Assembly: GCA_018262095.1 (NCBI GenBank)
Contig: JAGTRW010000031.1
Coordinates: forward strand, 1-48,971
Direction of reading: 5' to 3'
DNA: 48,971 nucleotides
Origin: Pseudomonadota bacterium
GTDB lineage: Bacteria; Pseudomonadota; Gammaproteobacteria; Burkholderiales; Rhodocyclaceae
In this document: one piece after another, positions 1-7,910 of the stretch
Numbering within the stretch: the first letter of the stretch is position 1
Layout of the letters: each line of letters begins with the position of its first letter
The notes under the pieces: model-generated
What the model saw: only the letters and a program-made list of their open reading frames with translations
Databases searched by the model: none
What the model was told of the DNA's origin: nothing
Translations under genes and position numbers: made by a program

Positions 1-414
1 GGTCACGTGACTCCCGAGCAGATCGCCAGCGTGATCGGCGTCATTCCCGAGTTGCCGGGCGTCATGGCGGGTGGCGTGCCGCGCGTTTCCGGTTCGCTCG
101 ACGGCCATTACGCGCCGCGCACGCCGATGCGCCTGGTATCCGGCGAACAGCTGTCGTCGCTCGTCGGCGAGCTGCAGCAGCGCGGTCAGCGCTGCGGGGT
201 ACTCGCCTACCGTGCGCAAAGCGCACCGGCGCAGGCGTATCGCCGCTTGCCTGACGACGCGCAGGGATACGCGCGTGAAATCTACGCCGCGCTGCGCGAA
301 CTCGACCAGGCCGACATCGACCTGATCGTCGTCGAAACGATTCCGGCAACCGCCGAATGGGTCGCAGTCGCCGACCGCATGCGCCGCGCCGCCTGCGGTT
401 CGGGCGAGGCGTGA
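1..414 (+). CDS. Sua5/YciO/YrdC-type threonylcarbamoyl-AMP synthase, C-terminal part (5' truncated by window)
   Basis: The reading frame is open from base 1, so only the last ~137 residues are present and the YrdC catalytic domain lies outside the window. The visible part fits the C-terminal Sua5 domain: a 'PRVSGSLDGHYAPRTPMRLV' segment matches the conserved S-G-x-x-x-x-HYAP-x-TP linker that clamps over the active site in Sua5-type enzymes. It is followed by an alpha/beta region ending in 'DLIVVETIP'. The family makes threonylcarbamoyl-AMP for the t6A37 modification of ANN-decoding tRNAs in the cytoplasm. The gene is convergent with the SRPBCC gene that follows. The assignment rests on this motif alone; a YrdC-only paralogue is unlikely because those lack the domain. 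Confidence 0.75.
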   Translation, partial: GHVTPEQIASVIGVIPELPGVMAGGVPRVSGSLDGHYAPRTPMRLVSGEQLSSLVGELQQRGQRCGVLAYRAQSAPAQAYRRLPDDAQGYAREIYAALRELDQADIDLIVVETIPATAEWVAVADRMRRAACGSGEA

Positions 415-442
415 ACGTCGTCTGATTGGCGCGAGGCGCGTT

Positions 443-1000
443 TCAGGGCGCCTGGCGGCGCGCCATCTCGGCGCCCATGGCGCGGAATTGCTCTTCGGTT
501 TCGTGCTTGATGAAGGGGCCGCCAAAGGTTCGCGCGATCCCCGAGCTGGGCACCACTTCGGCGTGATAGCGCACCTCGGTGCCATCGTCGCTGGGCGAGA
601 GCTGCAGCTCGCTGACAAAGCTCTTGGCATTGCCCGAGAGCTGGCGCGCGACGATGCGTTGCATCGGCTCGAGGCGGATTTCGCGCTCGGAAGTGAACGT
701 GTAGGAGAAAATTCCGTAGCGGGCGACGCCTTCCTGTTGTACCTGCAGGGTATTGTCGGTGCGACTGACGATTTTGCTCGTTGAGAGGTTGTTCAGGATC
801 GCCGTCATGTGGTCGAAGTCGGTGAGCACGTCCCAGGCGGTGCGCAGCGGCGCCGGAAAATCGATGGTCGCATCGACGACGAAGCTCTTGCCGCGCTTGT
901 CGACCGTGACCAGCCATTGCGGGTCGGCGGCAAACGCGGCAAAACCCTGCAGCAGCAAGACGGTCGACAGCGTGACGGCCAATCGTTGCGCAGTGAGCAT
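443..1000 (-). CDS. SRPBCC (polyketide cyclase/START-like) family secreted protein
   Basis: A 185-residue protein with an N-terminal signal peptide (hydrophobic stretch 'VTLSTVLLLQGFAAFAA' before ADPQW). The body resembles an SRPBCC hydrophobic-ligand fold: 'DFPAPLRTAWDVLTDFDHM' is the typical first helix-strand and a C-terminal amphipathic helix ends the protein. The ATG at 1000 is chosen because GGAG lies six bases upstream; an in-frame TTG at 1006 would touch that ribosome site. The ATG lies two bases after the stop of the upstream ABC transporter gene, so the two are almost certainly coupled. Ligand unknown. Its export suggests it binds or carries a lipid-like molecule in the periplasm, possibly one handled by the ABC protein; that link is inference. 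Confidence 0.8.
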   Translation of the reverse strand: MLTAQRLAVTLSTVLLLQGFAAFAADPQWLVTVDKRGKSFVVDATIDFPAPLRTAWDVLTDFDHMTAILNNLSTSKIVSRTDNTLQVQQEGVARYGIFSYTFTSEREIRLEPMQRIVARQLSGNAKSFVSELQLSPSDDGTEVRYHAEVVPSSGIARTFGGPFIKHETEEQFRAMGAEMARRQAP

Positions 1001-1002
1001 GG

Positions 1003-2472
1003 TCAACTCCGATCGCGATGCGATATCTCAATGACCCGCGCGCGCCGCGCGAGTTCCTCGACCAGCGCGAGCGCCGCCGCGCGATTGGCCGCGTCGAGGT
1101 TGGCGTCCCACTCGTCGAGCAGATAGACGGGGTAGGCGGTGTTGGCGACGATCTCGCGCAGCACCTGCAGTTGGCGTTCGCCCGACGAATAGCCTTTCTT
1201 CTCGACCGCGTCCTCGGCGGCGACGATCTCATCGGCATCGTCGGAGTTTTCAGCGACTTCTGCGTTGCTGCTGTTGAACGCAAAGGCCAGTCGGTCCTGC
1301 GTCGGCCAGTAGTAGGCGCGGCCGTGCAGCTGCGCCTTGAGCGCCGCGAGCAGCGTCGATTTGCCGCTGCCGTTGCCGCCGCGCACGGCGATCAGTCCGC
1401 AAGGGGCGGCCAGCGCGTGGTGCATGGCGTCGGCCAGCGAGCTGCAGCTTCTTTGTTGATCGCCTTCCTTGAGCACGACGCGGCCGAAACCGATGCGCGC
1501 GACAAAACCGGCGTCGGGCAGCGGCCTGATGTGCTCGCAGACGCCCTTGATTCGCGTCCATACCGCCAGCAGGTCGGTAAAACCGGCGGTCAGCTGGTGC
1601 ATGTCGAGCGTCATCTCGATCTGCCTGGGCAGCGTCGCGGCGAGCGCGATCAACAGCGTCGTATTGCCGGCGTCCTGGACCGCGATCCAGGCTGTCGTCG
1701 ATAGCACCAGCACCAGCGCGATCAGGCCGCTGACGGCGCTCCAGCCTTCGCGCAGCAGGATCGCGCGAACCTGCGCGTCGAGCGCGGCGGCAAGGCGCTG
1801 GCGAAAATCGCGGTGCCACAGGCCGAAGTTGTAGCGGTTGCCGGAAAAGATATTGTCCCAGGCGTTGTAGGTGCGCGCCGTCATGCGGTTGGTCATGCGC
1901 TGGTTGTGCAGGTAGGCGGCGGCCAGCGGCCGGCGCAGGAACCACTGCAGCACGGCGAGAACGACGAAGGCGGCGGCGAAGGCGAGCGGCAGACCGGCGT
2001 CGATTTCGACGCCGAGCACCAGGCAGTTGAAGAGCAGCTGGAAGAACAGACGCAGATGAAACTGCAGCGTGAAGATCAGCTCGAAGCAGACGTGGAAGGT
2101 TTCGCTGGTGAGGAAGGGTTCGCTCTGTTCGCGTGCGCCGGTATCGCCGAGCAAGGCGGTCGAGAAGCGGTTGTGGCGTGCGAAGTGCAGCATGTAGCGC
2201 GAGTAGGCGCCAAAGCCGGCGCGCTCGGCAAAGATCCAGCTCACCGCGCTGGCCAGATACGACACCGTCTGCGCCGCGATGATCCAGGCGAACAGGCCGG
2301 CCGAGACGGTTTCCTCGGTGATGTCGCGAGCGATCTTGATCACCAGCCAGGTCGTTGCCGCGCTGCAAAACTCCTGGAGCAGGATCATCGCCAGCATGGC
2401 GAAGATCGCCGGGCCGATCACGAAGCGGAAGAAGTCGCGAGGCCGAAAGGCCTCTGGCTGGGCGCAGGACAT
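1003..2472 (-). CDS. ABC transporter half-molecule (fused membrane and ATPase domains), short form
   Basis: A 489-residue fused exporter-type ABC protein, shorter than the usual ~580. Residues ~15-300 hold several hydrophobic segments; ~330-489 form the nucleotide-binding domain. Walker A reads GGNGSGKST, the signature is a degenerate YSSGERQLQ instead of LSGGQ, Walker B is VYLLDEWDANLD and the switch region is ISHRD. The NBD seems compact, with little sequence between Walker A and signature apart from an acidic insert (NSDDADEIVAAEDAVEKK). Such half-transporters work as dimers in the inner membrane. Substrate cannot be read from sequence. It is directly followed by the secreted SRPBCC protein. 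A clear bidirectional terminator lies just beyond its 5' end at 2509-2552. Confidence 0.8.
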   Translation of the reverse strand: MSCAQPEAFRPRDFFRFVIGPAIFAMLAMILLQEFCSAATTWLVIKIARDITEETVSAGLFAWIIAAQTVSYLASAVSWIFAERAGFGAYSRYMLHFARHNRFSTALLGDTGAREQSEPFLTSETFHVCFELIFTLQFHLRLFFQLLFNCLVLGVEIDAGLPLAFAAAFVVLAVLQWFLRRPLAAAYLHNQRMTNRMTARTYNAWDNIFSGNRYNFGLWHRDFRQRLAAALDAQVRAILLREGWSAVSGLIALVLVLSTTAWIAVQDAGNTTLLIALAATLPRQIEMTLDMHQLTAGFTDLLAVWTRIKGVCEHIRPLPDAGFVARIGFGRVVLKEGDQQRSCSSLADAMHHALAAPCGLIAVRGGNGSGKSTLLAALKAQLHGRAYYWPTQDRLAFAFNSSNAEVAENSDDADEIVAAEDAVEKKGYSSGERQLQVLREIVANTAYPVYLLDEWDANLDAANRAAALALVEELARRARVIEISHRDRS

Positions 2473-2508
2473 CGAAGAGGGGCCGAGGCGAGGTCAATGA
2501 TCAGTGGC

Positions 2509-2552
2509 TGAACGACAAAAAAGCAGACTTGCGCCTGCTTTTTTGTCGTTCA
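2509..2552. terminator. Perfect 18-bp inverted repeat, bidirectional intrinsic terminator
   Basis: The arms tgaacgacaaaaaagcag (2509-2526) and its exact reverse complement (2535-2552) flank an 8-base loop. The A-run/T-run inside the stem gives a U-tract after the inner GC-rich hairpin on either strand. It lies downstream of the small minus-strand gene at 2578-2625 and upstream of the ABC gene, so it probably ends the small transcript. Confidence 0.8.
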
Positions 2553-2556
2553 CGAA

Positions 2557-2571
2557 ACAGGCTGAGCCTGT
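2557..2571. repeat. Short palindrome acaggct-g-agcctgt (REP-like unit)
   Basis: A 7-bp perfect inverted repeat with a one-base centre. It shares the core 'tgagcctgtcg' with the element at 17032-17060 and has the same architecture as acaaggct-a-agccttgt at 6353-6369. It sits between the small peptide ORF and the terminator. Probably a dispersed extragenic palindrome; copy number elsewhere cannot be seen. Confidence 0.5.
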
Positions 2572-2577
2572 CGGTGA

Positions 2578-2625
2578 TTACTTCGGGGCGGGTTTCTTGC
2601 CCTTGGATTTTTTCTTCGCAGCCAT
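2578..2625 (-). CDS. 15-residue lysine-rich peptide (MAAKKKSKGKKPAPK)
   Basis: A very short ORF with ATG at 2625 and TAA at 2578. Seven of the 15 residues are lysine, so it would be strongly basic and perhaps nucleic-acid or ribosome associated; function is not known to me. Support is contextual: a CTGGAGTCC ribosome-binding sequence lies at good spacing before the ATG, and a strong hairpin terminator follows within 30 bases of the stop, giving a complete miniature transcription unit. The alternative is that this is the leader of an untranslated RNA. Confidence 0.5.
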   Translation of the reverse strand: MAAKKKSKGKKPAPK

Positions 2626-2755
2626 GGTTAGGACTCCAGTAAAGATTGTTGAATGAATGCAGCGAACACGTCGCAAATGAAGTGTATGCGATATGCACTC
2701 GGCGCAGATATCGACAATTTGTAAGAATTTGTAAGTCGCCCGCTGGCGGCGCCGA

Positions 2756-4162
2756 TCATTGGCCGGTCGCGCTGCGGAACATTTCGGGGGCGAGCTCGTG
2801 TTTTTGCAGCAGGCGATAGAATTCGGTGCGGTTGCGTTCGGCGATTCGCGCGGCGTCGGCGACGCTGCCGTCGGTGAGCTTGAGCAGCTGCACCAGATAG
2901 TTGCGCTCGAAGCGCTGCTTGGCTTCGGCGTAAGACAAGGCGTCGAGCGTCGGCACGCGCAGTGCGCGCTGGACCTGCGTCAGCGTGATCAGCGGCGCGG
3001 TGGTCAGCGCGCAGCATTGTTCGACGACGTTGTAGAGCTGGCGAACATTGCCCGGCCAGGCGGCGGAAGAGAGCAGCGCGAGCGCTTCGGGCGCGATGCC
3101 GACGATTCCCTTGGCGTATTTCTTGACCAGTTGCTGGACGAAATGGGTGGCCAGCAGCGCAATGTCCTCGCGTCGCTCGTCGAGGCGCGGCAGCGTCAGC
3201 GTGACGACGTCGAGGCGGTAGTAGAGATCCTCGCGAAAGAGCCCTTGCGCCATCGTCGCGTCGAGGTCGCGGTGCGTCGCCGAAAGCACCCGCACATCGA
3301 CCGGTTCGGCGCGCGTCGCGCCGACCGGGCGCACGGCGCGTTCCTGCAGCACGCGCAGCAGCTTGACCTGCAGCGCCAGCGGCATGTCGCCGATTTCGTC
3401 GAGCAACAGCGTGCCGCCGTCGGCGCTCTGAAACAGGCCCGTATGCGCGCTGGCGGCACCGGTGAAGGCGCCGCGCACGTGGCCGAACAGTTCCGATTCG
3501 AGCAGCGGCTCGGGAATCGCCGCGCAGTTGATGGCGACGAAGGGCGCTTTGGCGCGCGGGCTGGCGCGGTGGATCGCGCGCGCCAGGATCTCCTTGCCGG
3601 TGCCGCTCTCGCCGCGAATCAGCACGCTGGCGTCCGAAGCGGCGACCACCCGCGCGTCTTCGATCACTTCGGCCATGCGGCTGCTGCGGAAAATGATTCC
3701 CTCGCGCCAGGATTCGTCGAGTCCCAACGCGCCCATCGTTCCCGTCGCGCCGGCGGCAGGCAGCGGCGAAAGCTGCAGCGCCTGCTCGATCTTCTCGCGC
3801 AGCACTTGGCTGTCGAAGGGCTTGGTGAGGTAGCAGTAGACGCCGCGCGACATCGCCTGGACGGCGTCGGGAATCGTTCCGTGCGCGGTCAGCAGGATCA
3901 CCGGCAGTGACGGGCGGCTGGCGCGGATTTCGTCGAACAGCGCCAGGCCATCCTTGCCCGGCAGGCGGATGTCGCTGAGCACCAGTTGCGGCGCCTCGAT
4001 GGCAATGCGCGCCAGGCCCTGCTCGGCAGACGCTGCCGTCGATACCCTGAAGCCCCAGGCCTGCAGGCGCAGCGTCAGCAGGCGCAGCAGGTCCTGATCG
4101 TCGTCGATGATCAGGATGTGCGCGGCGGCGGGCCTGGCGGCCGGATCGATTGTCGTGTTCAT
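2756..4162 (-). CDS. glrR: GlrR-type sigma-54-dependent response regulator
   Basis: A 468-residue NtrC-family regulator. Receiver domain ~14-130 with acidic pocket IDDDQD, phospho-acceptor D64 ([10 protein letters not shown]) and K114 (YLTKPFD). AAA+ domain ~155-380 with Walker A GESGTGKE (184-191), the sigma-54 contact loop GAFTGA (231-236) and Walker [10 protein letters not shown] Fis-like HTH closes the protein (~430-460). The order kinase - QseG-like lipoprotein - regulator and the C-terminal sequence match the GlrK/QseG/GlrR (QseEGF) system. The start ATG overlaps the qseG stop by four bases (ATGA), so translation is coupled. In enterics GlrR activates glmY and rpoE from sigma-54 promoters; targets here are unknown. 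Confidence 0.92.
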   Translation of the reverse strand: MNTTIDPAARPAAAHILIIDDDQDLLRLLTLRLQAWGFRVSTAASAEQGLARIAIEAPQLVLSDIRLPGKDGLALFDEIRASRPSLPVILLTAHGTIPDAVQAMSRGVYCYLTKPFDSQVLREKIEQALQLSPLPAAGATGTMGALGLDESWREGIIFRSSRMAEVIEDARVVAASDASVLIRGESGTGKEILARAIHRASPRAKAPFVAINCAAIPEPLLESELFGHVRGAFTGAASAHTGLFQSADGGTLLLDEIGDMPLALQVKLLRVLQERAVRPVGATRAEPVDVRVLSATHRDLDATMAQGLFREDLYYRLDVVTLTLPRLDERREDIALLATHFVQQLVKKYAKGIVGIAPEALALLSSAAWPGNVRQLYNVVEQCCALTTAPLITLTQVQRALRVPTLDALSYAEAKQRFERNYLVQLLKLTDGSVADAARIAERNRTEFYRLLQKHELAPEMFRSATGQ

Positions 4163-4776
4163 CGCGCAGCTCCGGGCGCTGTCTCGCGGCCGCTTGGGCG
4201 CGCCGGCAGCGAGCGTTCGACGTCGGCCAGCGCGTCGAGCTTGTCCTGCAGTTCGCTGCTGTGCCGCTGGCTTTCGCTCAGTTGCAGCGTCAGCCGTTCA
4301 TTCTGTGCCTGCAGCCGCTCGCTTTGCGCCTGTAGTCGCTCGCCTTGCCCCTGCAGCCGCAGCCGTTCCTGGTATTGATTGGTCAGCAAGCGCGCCAGCG
4401 GGTGCATGCTGGCCGCCGCCGGTTCGCTCGATCTGAGTATCTTGTCGAGCAGCGCCAGCGCGCGTTGCAGGTCGGCCGGCGCGCGTGTCTGCCCGAACAG
4501 CATGGCCAGGCGCAGCTGCGTCGACGGCGTCGGCGGGATGTAAAGAAGCACCGCGCGTTCGCGCGCCAGTTCCGGCGGCGAAAGCTGCGCGAGCAGCTGC
4601 AGATAGCCGAGCAGCGGCAACATCGACGACTCGTCGACCTTGACGATTTTCTCGTCGACGTCGGCCACTGCGGCCGGCGGCGCCGGGACGTTGACCGCCG
4701 GTCGCGTCGCGCAGCCCGCGAGCAGGGTGATGGCCAGCGCGGCCAACACTTGGCTGCGTGCTTGATTCGTCTTCAT
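4159..4776 (-). CDS. qseG: QseG-like outer-membrane lipoprotein of the GlrK/GlrR system
   Basis: A 205-residue protein with a lipoprotein signal: a short basic N-terminus, a hydrophobic core and lipobox LLAGC (lipidated C22). Residues ~115-180 form a long Q/E/R/L-rich coiled coil containing repeats of the type QGERLQAQSERLQAQNERL, followed by 'LDALADVERSLPARPSG', which resembles the QseG C-terminus. QseG interacts with the sensor kinase in the periplasm and is needed for signalling in enterics. It lies 12 bases after glrK and overlaps glrR by four bases. Sequence conservation in this family is low, so the name rests on synteny plus coiled-coil and tail similarity. Confidence 0.8.
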   Translation of the reverse strand: MKTNQARSQVLAALAITLLAGCATRPAVNVPAPPAAVADVDEKIVKVDESSMLPLLGYLQLLAQLSPPELARERAVLLYIPPTPSTQLRLAMLFGQTRAPADLQRALALLDKILRSSEPAAASMHPLARLLTNQYQERLRLQGQGERLQAQSERLQAQNERLTLQLSESQRHSSELQDKLDALADVERSLPARPSGRETAPGAAR

Positions 4777-4788
4777 TGCTTGATCCAG

Positions 4789-6201
4789 TCAGTTCTGTTC
4801 GTCACACGGCAGTTCGATCGTGAAATTGGCGCCGCCTGCCGGGCCGGCCGCCAGTCGCACCTCGCCGCCCATCGCGCTCATCAGCTCGCGCACGATCGAC
4901 AGGCCGACGCCGCTGCCCTGGCGCGGCGTCGGCGGTGCGCGGCGGCCCTGCACGAAGGGGTCGAAGATGCGCTGGGCGTCTTCGGCGGCGATTCCCGGTC
5001 CCTGGTCGCTGCAGGTGATGGTCAGCGTTTGATCAGCGAGCGTCGCGCGCAGCCGGATGAGCCCGCCGTCGGGCGAGAAATCGATGGCGTTGGAGAGCAG
5101 ATTGTCGAGAACGACCTGCAACTTCTCGCCGTCGAGAACGCGCATGATTGCCGGTGCTTCGCTCTCGACGCGCAATTGGCGCGCCTGAATCTGCAATTCG
5201 CGCGCGCTGACGACGTCGCTCAGCAACTGGCGCAGCGACCAGCGCTGGTAATGCAGCCGGCGCGATTCGAGGGCAACGGCGTTGAGTCGCAGTAATCCCT
5301 CGATCTGGCGCTGCAGCGTGATCACCTGGTGCTGCAGGATGTCGACGACTTCCTGCTGACCGCCGGCCAGCGTCCCGACGACGCCCTCCTGGAGCAGCGC
5401 GATGCCTTCGCGCAGCGCGGTCAGCGGCGTCTTGAGCTCGTGCGAGACGTGACGCAGCGTCTGCTCGCGCTCGGCCTCAAGTTCGCCCAGGCGAGCCCGC
5501 AGCGCGTCGAGGCGACGCCCGAGTCGCCGCAAGTCGGCCGGGCCGCCGACGCGCACCGGATCGCCGAAGCGCCCCTCGCCCAGACGTTCGATCGAGCGTT
5601 CGAGGCTTTCGAGCGGGCGCGTCAGCCACCAGTTCATCGCCAGTGCGACCAGCACCGCGCCGACCACCGCTAGCGCCAGCAGGCGCGCGAGGTGCTGACG
5701 GTTTTGCTGCAGCTCGGTGAGCATCGTCGCCTGCTGTGCGCCGATCCAGCGTCGGCCGCTGTGCTCCAGTTCGCGGTTGAGCTCGGCCAGTCGCTTGAGC
5801 GAAGCGCCCTGCGCAGCGCCCGGCGCGCCGTGGCGCAATTCCTCGCCGAGTTGCGTCAGCGTCTGCGCCCAGTCGCCGGCGAGCGCCGCCAGGGCGTCGC
5901 CGGGGATCGCCTGCAGGCGTGTGGCCGCAGCGCGCGCGTGGGTCGCGTTGTCGTCGAAGCGAGCGAGCAGCGCCGAATCCTTGAGAATTGCGAACTGACG
6001 CGCGCTGCGTTCGAGATCGACGGTGCGCTCGGCGAGTTCCTGGATCGCGGCGCTCACCTGCAGCGCCTGCTCGTTGCCGCGCCGGCTCTGCTCGACGAAC
6101 TGCTCGAGCACCAGCCAGCTGCGTAGCGCCGCCCAGCTCAGCAGCACGGCGATCAACAGGAATCCGGCCAGCATCGTCTGGCGAAACGAGATGCGAATCA
6201 A
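4789..6201 (-). CDS. glrK: GlrK-type sensor histidine kinase
   Basis: About 470 residues. TM1 ~9-30, a helical periplasmic sensor region, TM2 ~175-193, HAMP ~194-245, then HisKA with H-box LRHVSHELKTPL (His ~254) and HATPase with an N-box (LDNLLSNAIDFSPDGG), DQGPGIA and GSGVGLSIV. Sequence around the HAMP and H-box closely follows enterobacterial GlrK/QseE. An in-frame ATG exists at 6261, but it has no ribosome site and adds 20 polar residues; TTG at 6201 follows CGAGGG at good spacing and gives the normal N-terminus (basic residues, then TM1), so I chose it. First gene of the glrK-qseG-glrR operon. Confidence 0.88.
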   Translation of the reverse strand: MIRISFRQTMLAGFLLIAVLLSWAALRSWLVLEQFVEQSRRGNEQALQVSAAIQELAERTVDLERSARQFAILKDSALLARFDDNATHARAAATRLQAIPGDALAALAGDWAQTLTQLGEELRHGAPGAAQGASLKRLAELNRELEHSGRRWIGAQQATMLTELQQNRQHLARLLALAVVGAVLVALAMNWWLTRPLESLERSIERLGEGRFGDPVRVGGPADLRRLGRRLDALRARLGELEAEREQTLRHVSHELKTPLTALREGIALLQEGVVGTLAGGQQEVVDILQHQVITLQRQIEGLLRLNAVALESRRLHYQRWSLRQLLSDVVSARELQIQARQLRVESEAPAIMRVLDGEKLQVVLDNLLSNAIDFSPDGGLIRLRATLADQTLTITCSDQGPGIAAEDAQRIFDPFVQGRRAPPTPRQGSGVGLSIVRELMSAMGGEVRLAAGPAGGANFTIELPCDEQN

Positions 6202-6556
6202 GCGGTAAACCCTCGATGGACAGGCCGGCAGTGTAGACGATTCGCCGGGCTTCGGGCGCATACGATGCGGCGAAAGTCGCCTGGCTGGCGTCTTGAGGTG
6301 TATTTATTGTTCAAATAAATCAATTGCTTGAAATATTTGTCGGGTTTCGGCGACAAGGCTAAGCCTTGTGCCAGCCAGCTTTTCGACGAAAGCCAGGAAA
6401 GGCTGTCGCTTTTTCCCGACAGATCGCTGACCAAAGTTCATCCGAGATCCAAGCGATTTTATTCAACGCCTTGATATTAAACGGAAAGATCTCCATGGCA
6501 TGGATCCCGCTAAGGTCGCTGTGCTGCATCGTCTTCACCTTCAAAAAGGAAATGCC
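6202..6556. other. Divergent intergenic region between glrK and the bactofilin gene, AT-rich
   Basis: About 355 bases, markedly richer in A/T than the genes on either side. It contains tttatt...aataaa, the palindrome at 6353-6369 and no convincing gene. Promoters for both divergent units must lie here; I cannot point to a confident -35/-10 pair. Confidence 0.5.
6353..6369. repeat. Short palindrome acaaggct-a-agccttgt (REP-like unit)
   Basis: An 8-bp perfect inverted repeat with a single-base centre, with the same design as the element at 2557-2571. It lies in the divergent intergenic region, so it could be a dispersed palindrome or an operator. Confidence 0.45.
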
Positions 6557-7174
6557 ATGTTCAACAAACCGTCAGTCTTTGGCCGCAACGAACCGGTGAC
6601 CCGCCGCGACGCGGTGCCGGTCCTTGCCTCCGGCGCCGAGTCCGCCGCGGCCCGCAGCGCTGCCGCTGCGCGCGCCGCCAGCGTCAATCCAGCCCCCGTC
6701 GCGCCTCCGCCGGTCGCCGCGCCGGCGGTGATTGCTGAGACTCGCCGTGACGCGTCGCCTGACGATCAGGCCAGCGGCGCGCGCCTGATCGTCGGCCCCG
6801 AGGTCAAGCTCAAGGGCGCCGAGATTCTCGATTGCGACACCTTGGTCGTCGAGGGCCGGGTCGAGGCGACGATGGACAGCCGGCTGATCCGGATTGCCGA
6901 GAACGGCGCTTTCATCGGCAAGGTCAGCATCGATATCGCCGAGATCGACGGCTCGTTCGAAGGCGAGCTCACCGCGCGCTCGCAGTTGATCATCCGGTCG
7001 ACCGGGCGGGTCAGCGGAACGATTCGTTTCGGCAAACTGGTCGTCGAAAAGGGCGGCGAACTCAACGGCGAGATCAGCGTGCTTGGCGGCAACGCTGCAC
7101 CAGCGGTGGCCGCGGCGGCGACGCCGCGCGCCGTGATCGAGCCTTTCGTCGCGCTCAGCGCGGCAAAAGCGTGA
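6557..7174 (+). CDS. Bactofilin family cytoskeletal protein
   Basis: A 205-residue protein: residues ~1-75 are an Ala/Pro/Arg-rich disordered tail, ~80-185 form the bactofilin beta-helix, visible as repeating short strands (ILDCDTLVVEGRVEA, LIRIAENGAFIGKV, AEIDGSFEGELTA, LIIRSTGRVSGTI, LVVEKGGELNGEI), and a short Ala-rich tail follows. Bactofilins polymerise without nucleotide into filaments at the inner membrane and organise local cell-wall or polysaccharide synthesis. The ATG at 6557 is preferred over in-frame ATG 6500 because AAAAAGGAA precedes it and MFNKPS is a typical bactofilin start. The next gene begins eight bases after its stop, suggesting an operon. Confidence 0.9.
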   Translation: MFNKPSVFGRNEPVTRRDAVPVLASGAESAAARSAAAARAASVNPAPVAPPPVAAPAVIAETRRDASPDDQASGARLIVGPEVKLKGAEILDCDTLVVEGRVEATMDSRLIRIAENGAFIGKVSIDIAEIDGSFEGELTARSQLIIRSTGRVSGTIRFGKLVVEKGGELNGEISVLGGNAAPAVAAAATPRAVIEPFVALSAAKA

Positions 7175-7181
7175 GCGCGAC

Positions 7182-7850
7182 ATGAACGGCGCGCTCAAAC
7201 GCCTGGCGCCGCAGGCCCCGCCGGCCGGCGCGCTGTTTCCGTCGCTGCGGCCGCTGTGGGGCCGCCTGCAGCGCTTGCACGCTTATCACGTGCGGCCGGT
7301 GCATGACGAGCAGCAGCGCGACCTGGTCAACGCACTGGTGCAGCGCCGCTATGCCTGGCGCGGTTATCACACCGAATCGCTCGCTTACCCGGCGGTTGAT
7401 CCTCATCGGCTGACGCTCGCCGCCTGGCAGTACGGCGAGTTGGCGGCGACGCTGACGCTCGGCCGCGATTCGCCGCTCGGGCTGCACGCCGATGCCTTAT
7501 ACGCCAGCGAGCTGCGCCGCTTGCGCGAGCCGCAGCGCGTGCTGTGCGAAGTGTCGCGGCTGGCGGTCGACCCCGATTTCAGTTGCCCGGAACTGCTGGC
7601 GAGCCTCTTTGCCTCGGCGCTCGACTATGGTCGACGCGTATTCGCGGCAAGCGACGCGGTGATCGGCGTCAATCCGCGCCACGCCAGCTATTATCAGCGC
7701 CGCCTTGGTTTTCGCCAGATCGGTGCGCTGCGGCATTGCCGCTGCGTCGACGCGCCGGTGCTGCTGCTGCATCAGGCGCTCGACCACGATGAGTGCTGGG
7801 AACGACTCAGCACGGCCAATGCGCAGCACTTTGCCGGGGACGCCGCATGA
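7182..7850 (+). CDS. FeeM-like N-acyl amino acid synthase / GNAT-fold acyltransferase
   Basis: 222 residues with the GNAT-like layout of the N-acyl amino acid synthase (FeeM/autoinducer synthase-like) group. An N-terminal helix is followed by 'RRYAWRGYH', 'LAAWQYGELAATLTLGRDSPLGL', the conserved 'CEVSRLAVDP' strand and 'GVNPRHASYYQRRLGFRQIG' near the C-terminus. Related enzymes transfer fatty acyl groups from acyl-ACP to an amino acid, giving signal-like lipids, and several occur in XrtA/PEP-CTERM bacteria. It follows the bactofilin gene by eight bases and is convergent with fabI, an acyl-ACP enzyme. Substrate is unproven; a general GNAT is the alternative. Confidence 0.7.
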   Translation: MNGALKRLAPQAPPAGALFPSLRPLWGRLQRLHAYHVRPVHDEQQRDLVNALVQRRYAWRGYHTESLAYPAVDPHRLTLAAWQYGELAATLTLGRDSPLGLHADALYASELRRLREPQRVLCEVSRLAVDPDFSCPELLASLFASALDYGRRVFAASDAVIGVNPRHASYYQRRLGFRQIGALRHCRCVDAPVLLLHQALDHDECWERLSTANAQHFAGDAA

Positions 7851-7890
7851 CTGTTGGCGGTCTCGGCAGCATAGGCTGAAATGACCTGTT

Positions 7891-7910
7891 GACGGCCTTT
7901 CCAGGCGGTC
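7891..7910. terminator. Imperfect hairpin between convergent genes
   Basis: gacggcct-ttcc-aggcggtc forms an 8-bp stem with one mismatch in the 60-base gap between the convergent FeeM-like gene and fabI. No T-tract follows, so it is only a weak terminator candidate. Confidence 0.3.

Noticed and set aside
2756-6201. GlrK/GlrR as the PrsK/PrsR system of the EPS locus
   Set aside because: The middle gene is QseG-like and the kinase has two TM segments with HAMP as in GlrK; PrsK has a different multi-TM N-terminus with a GAF domain.
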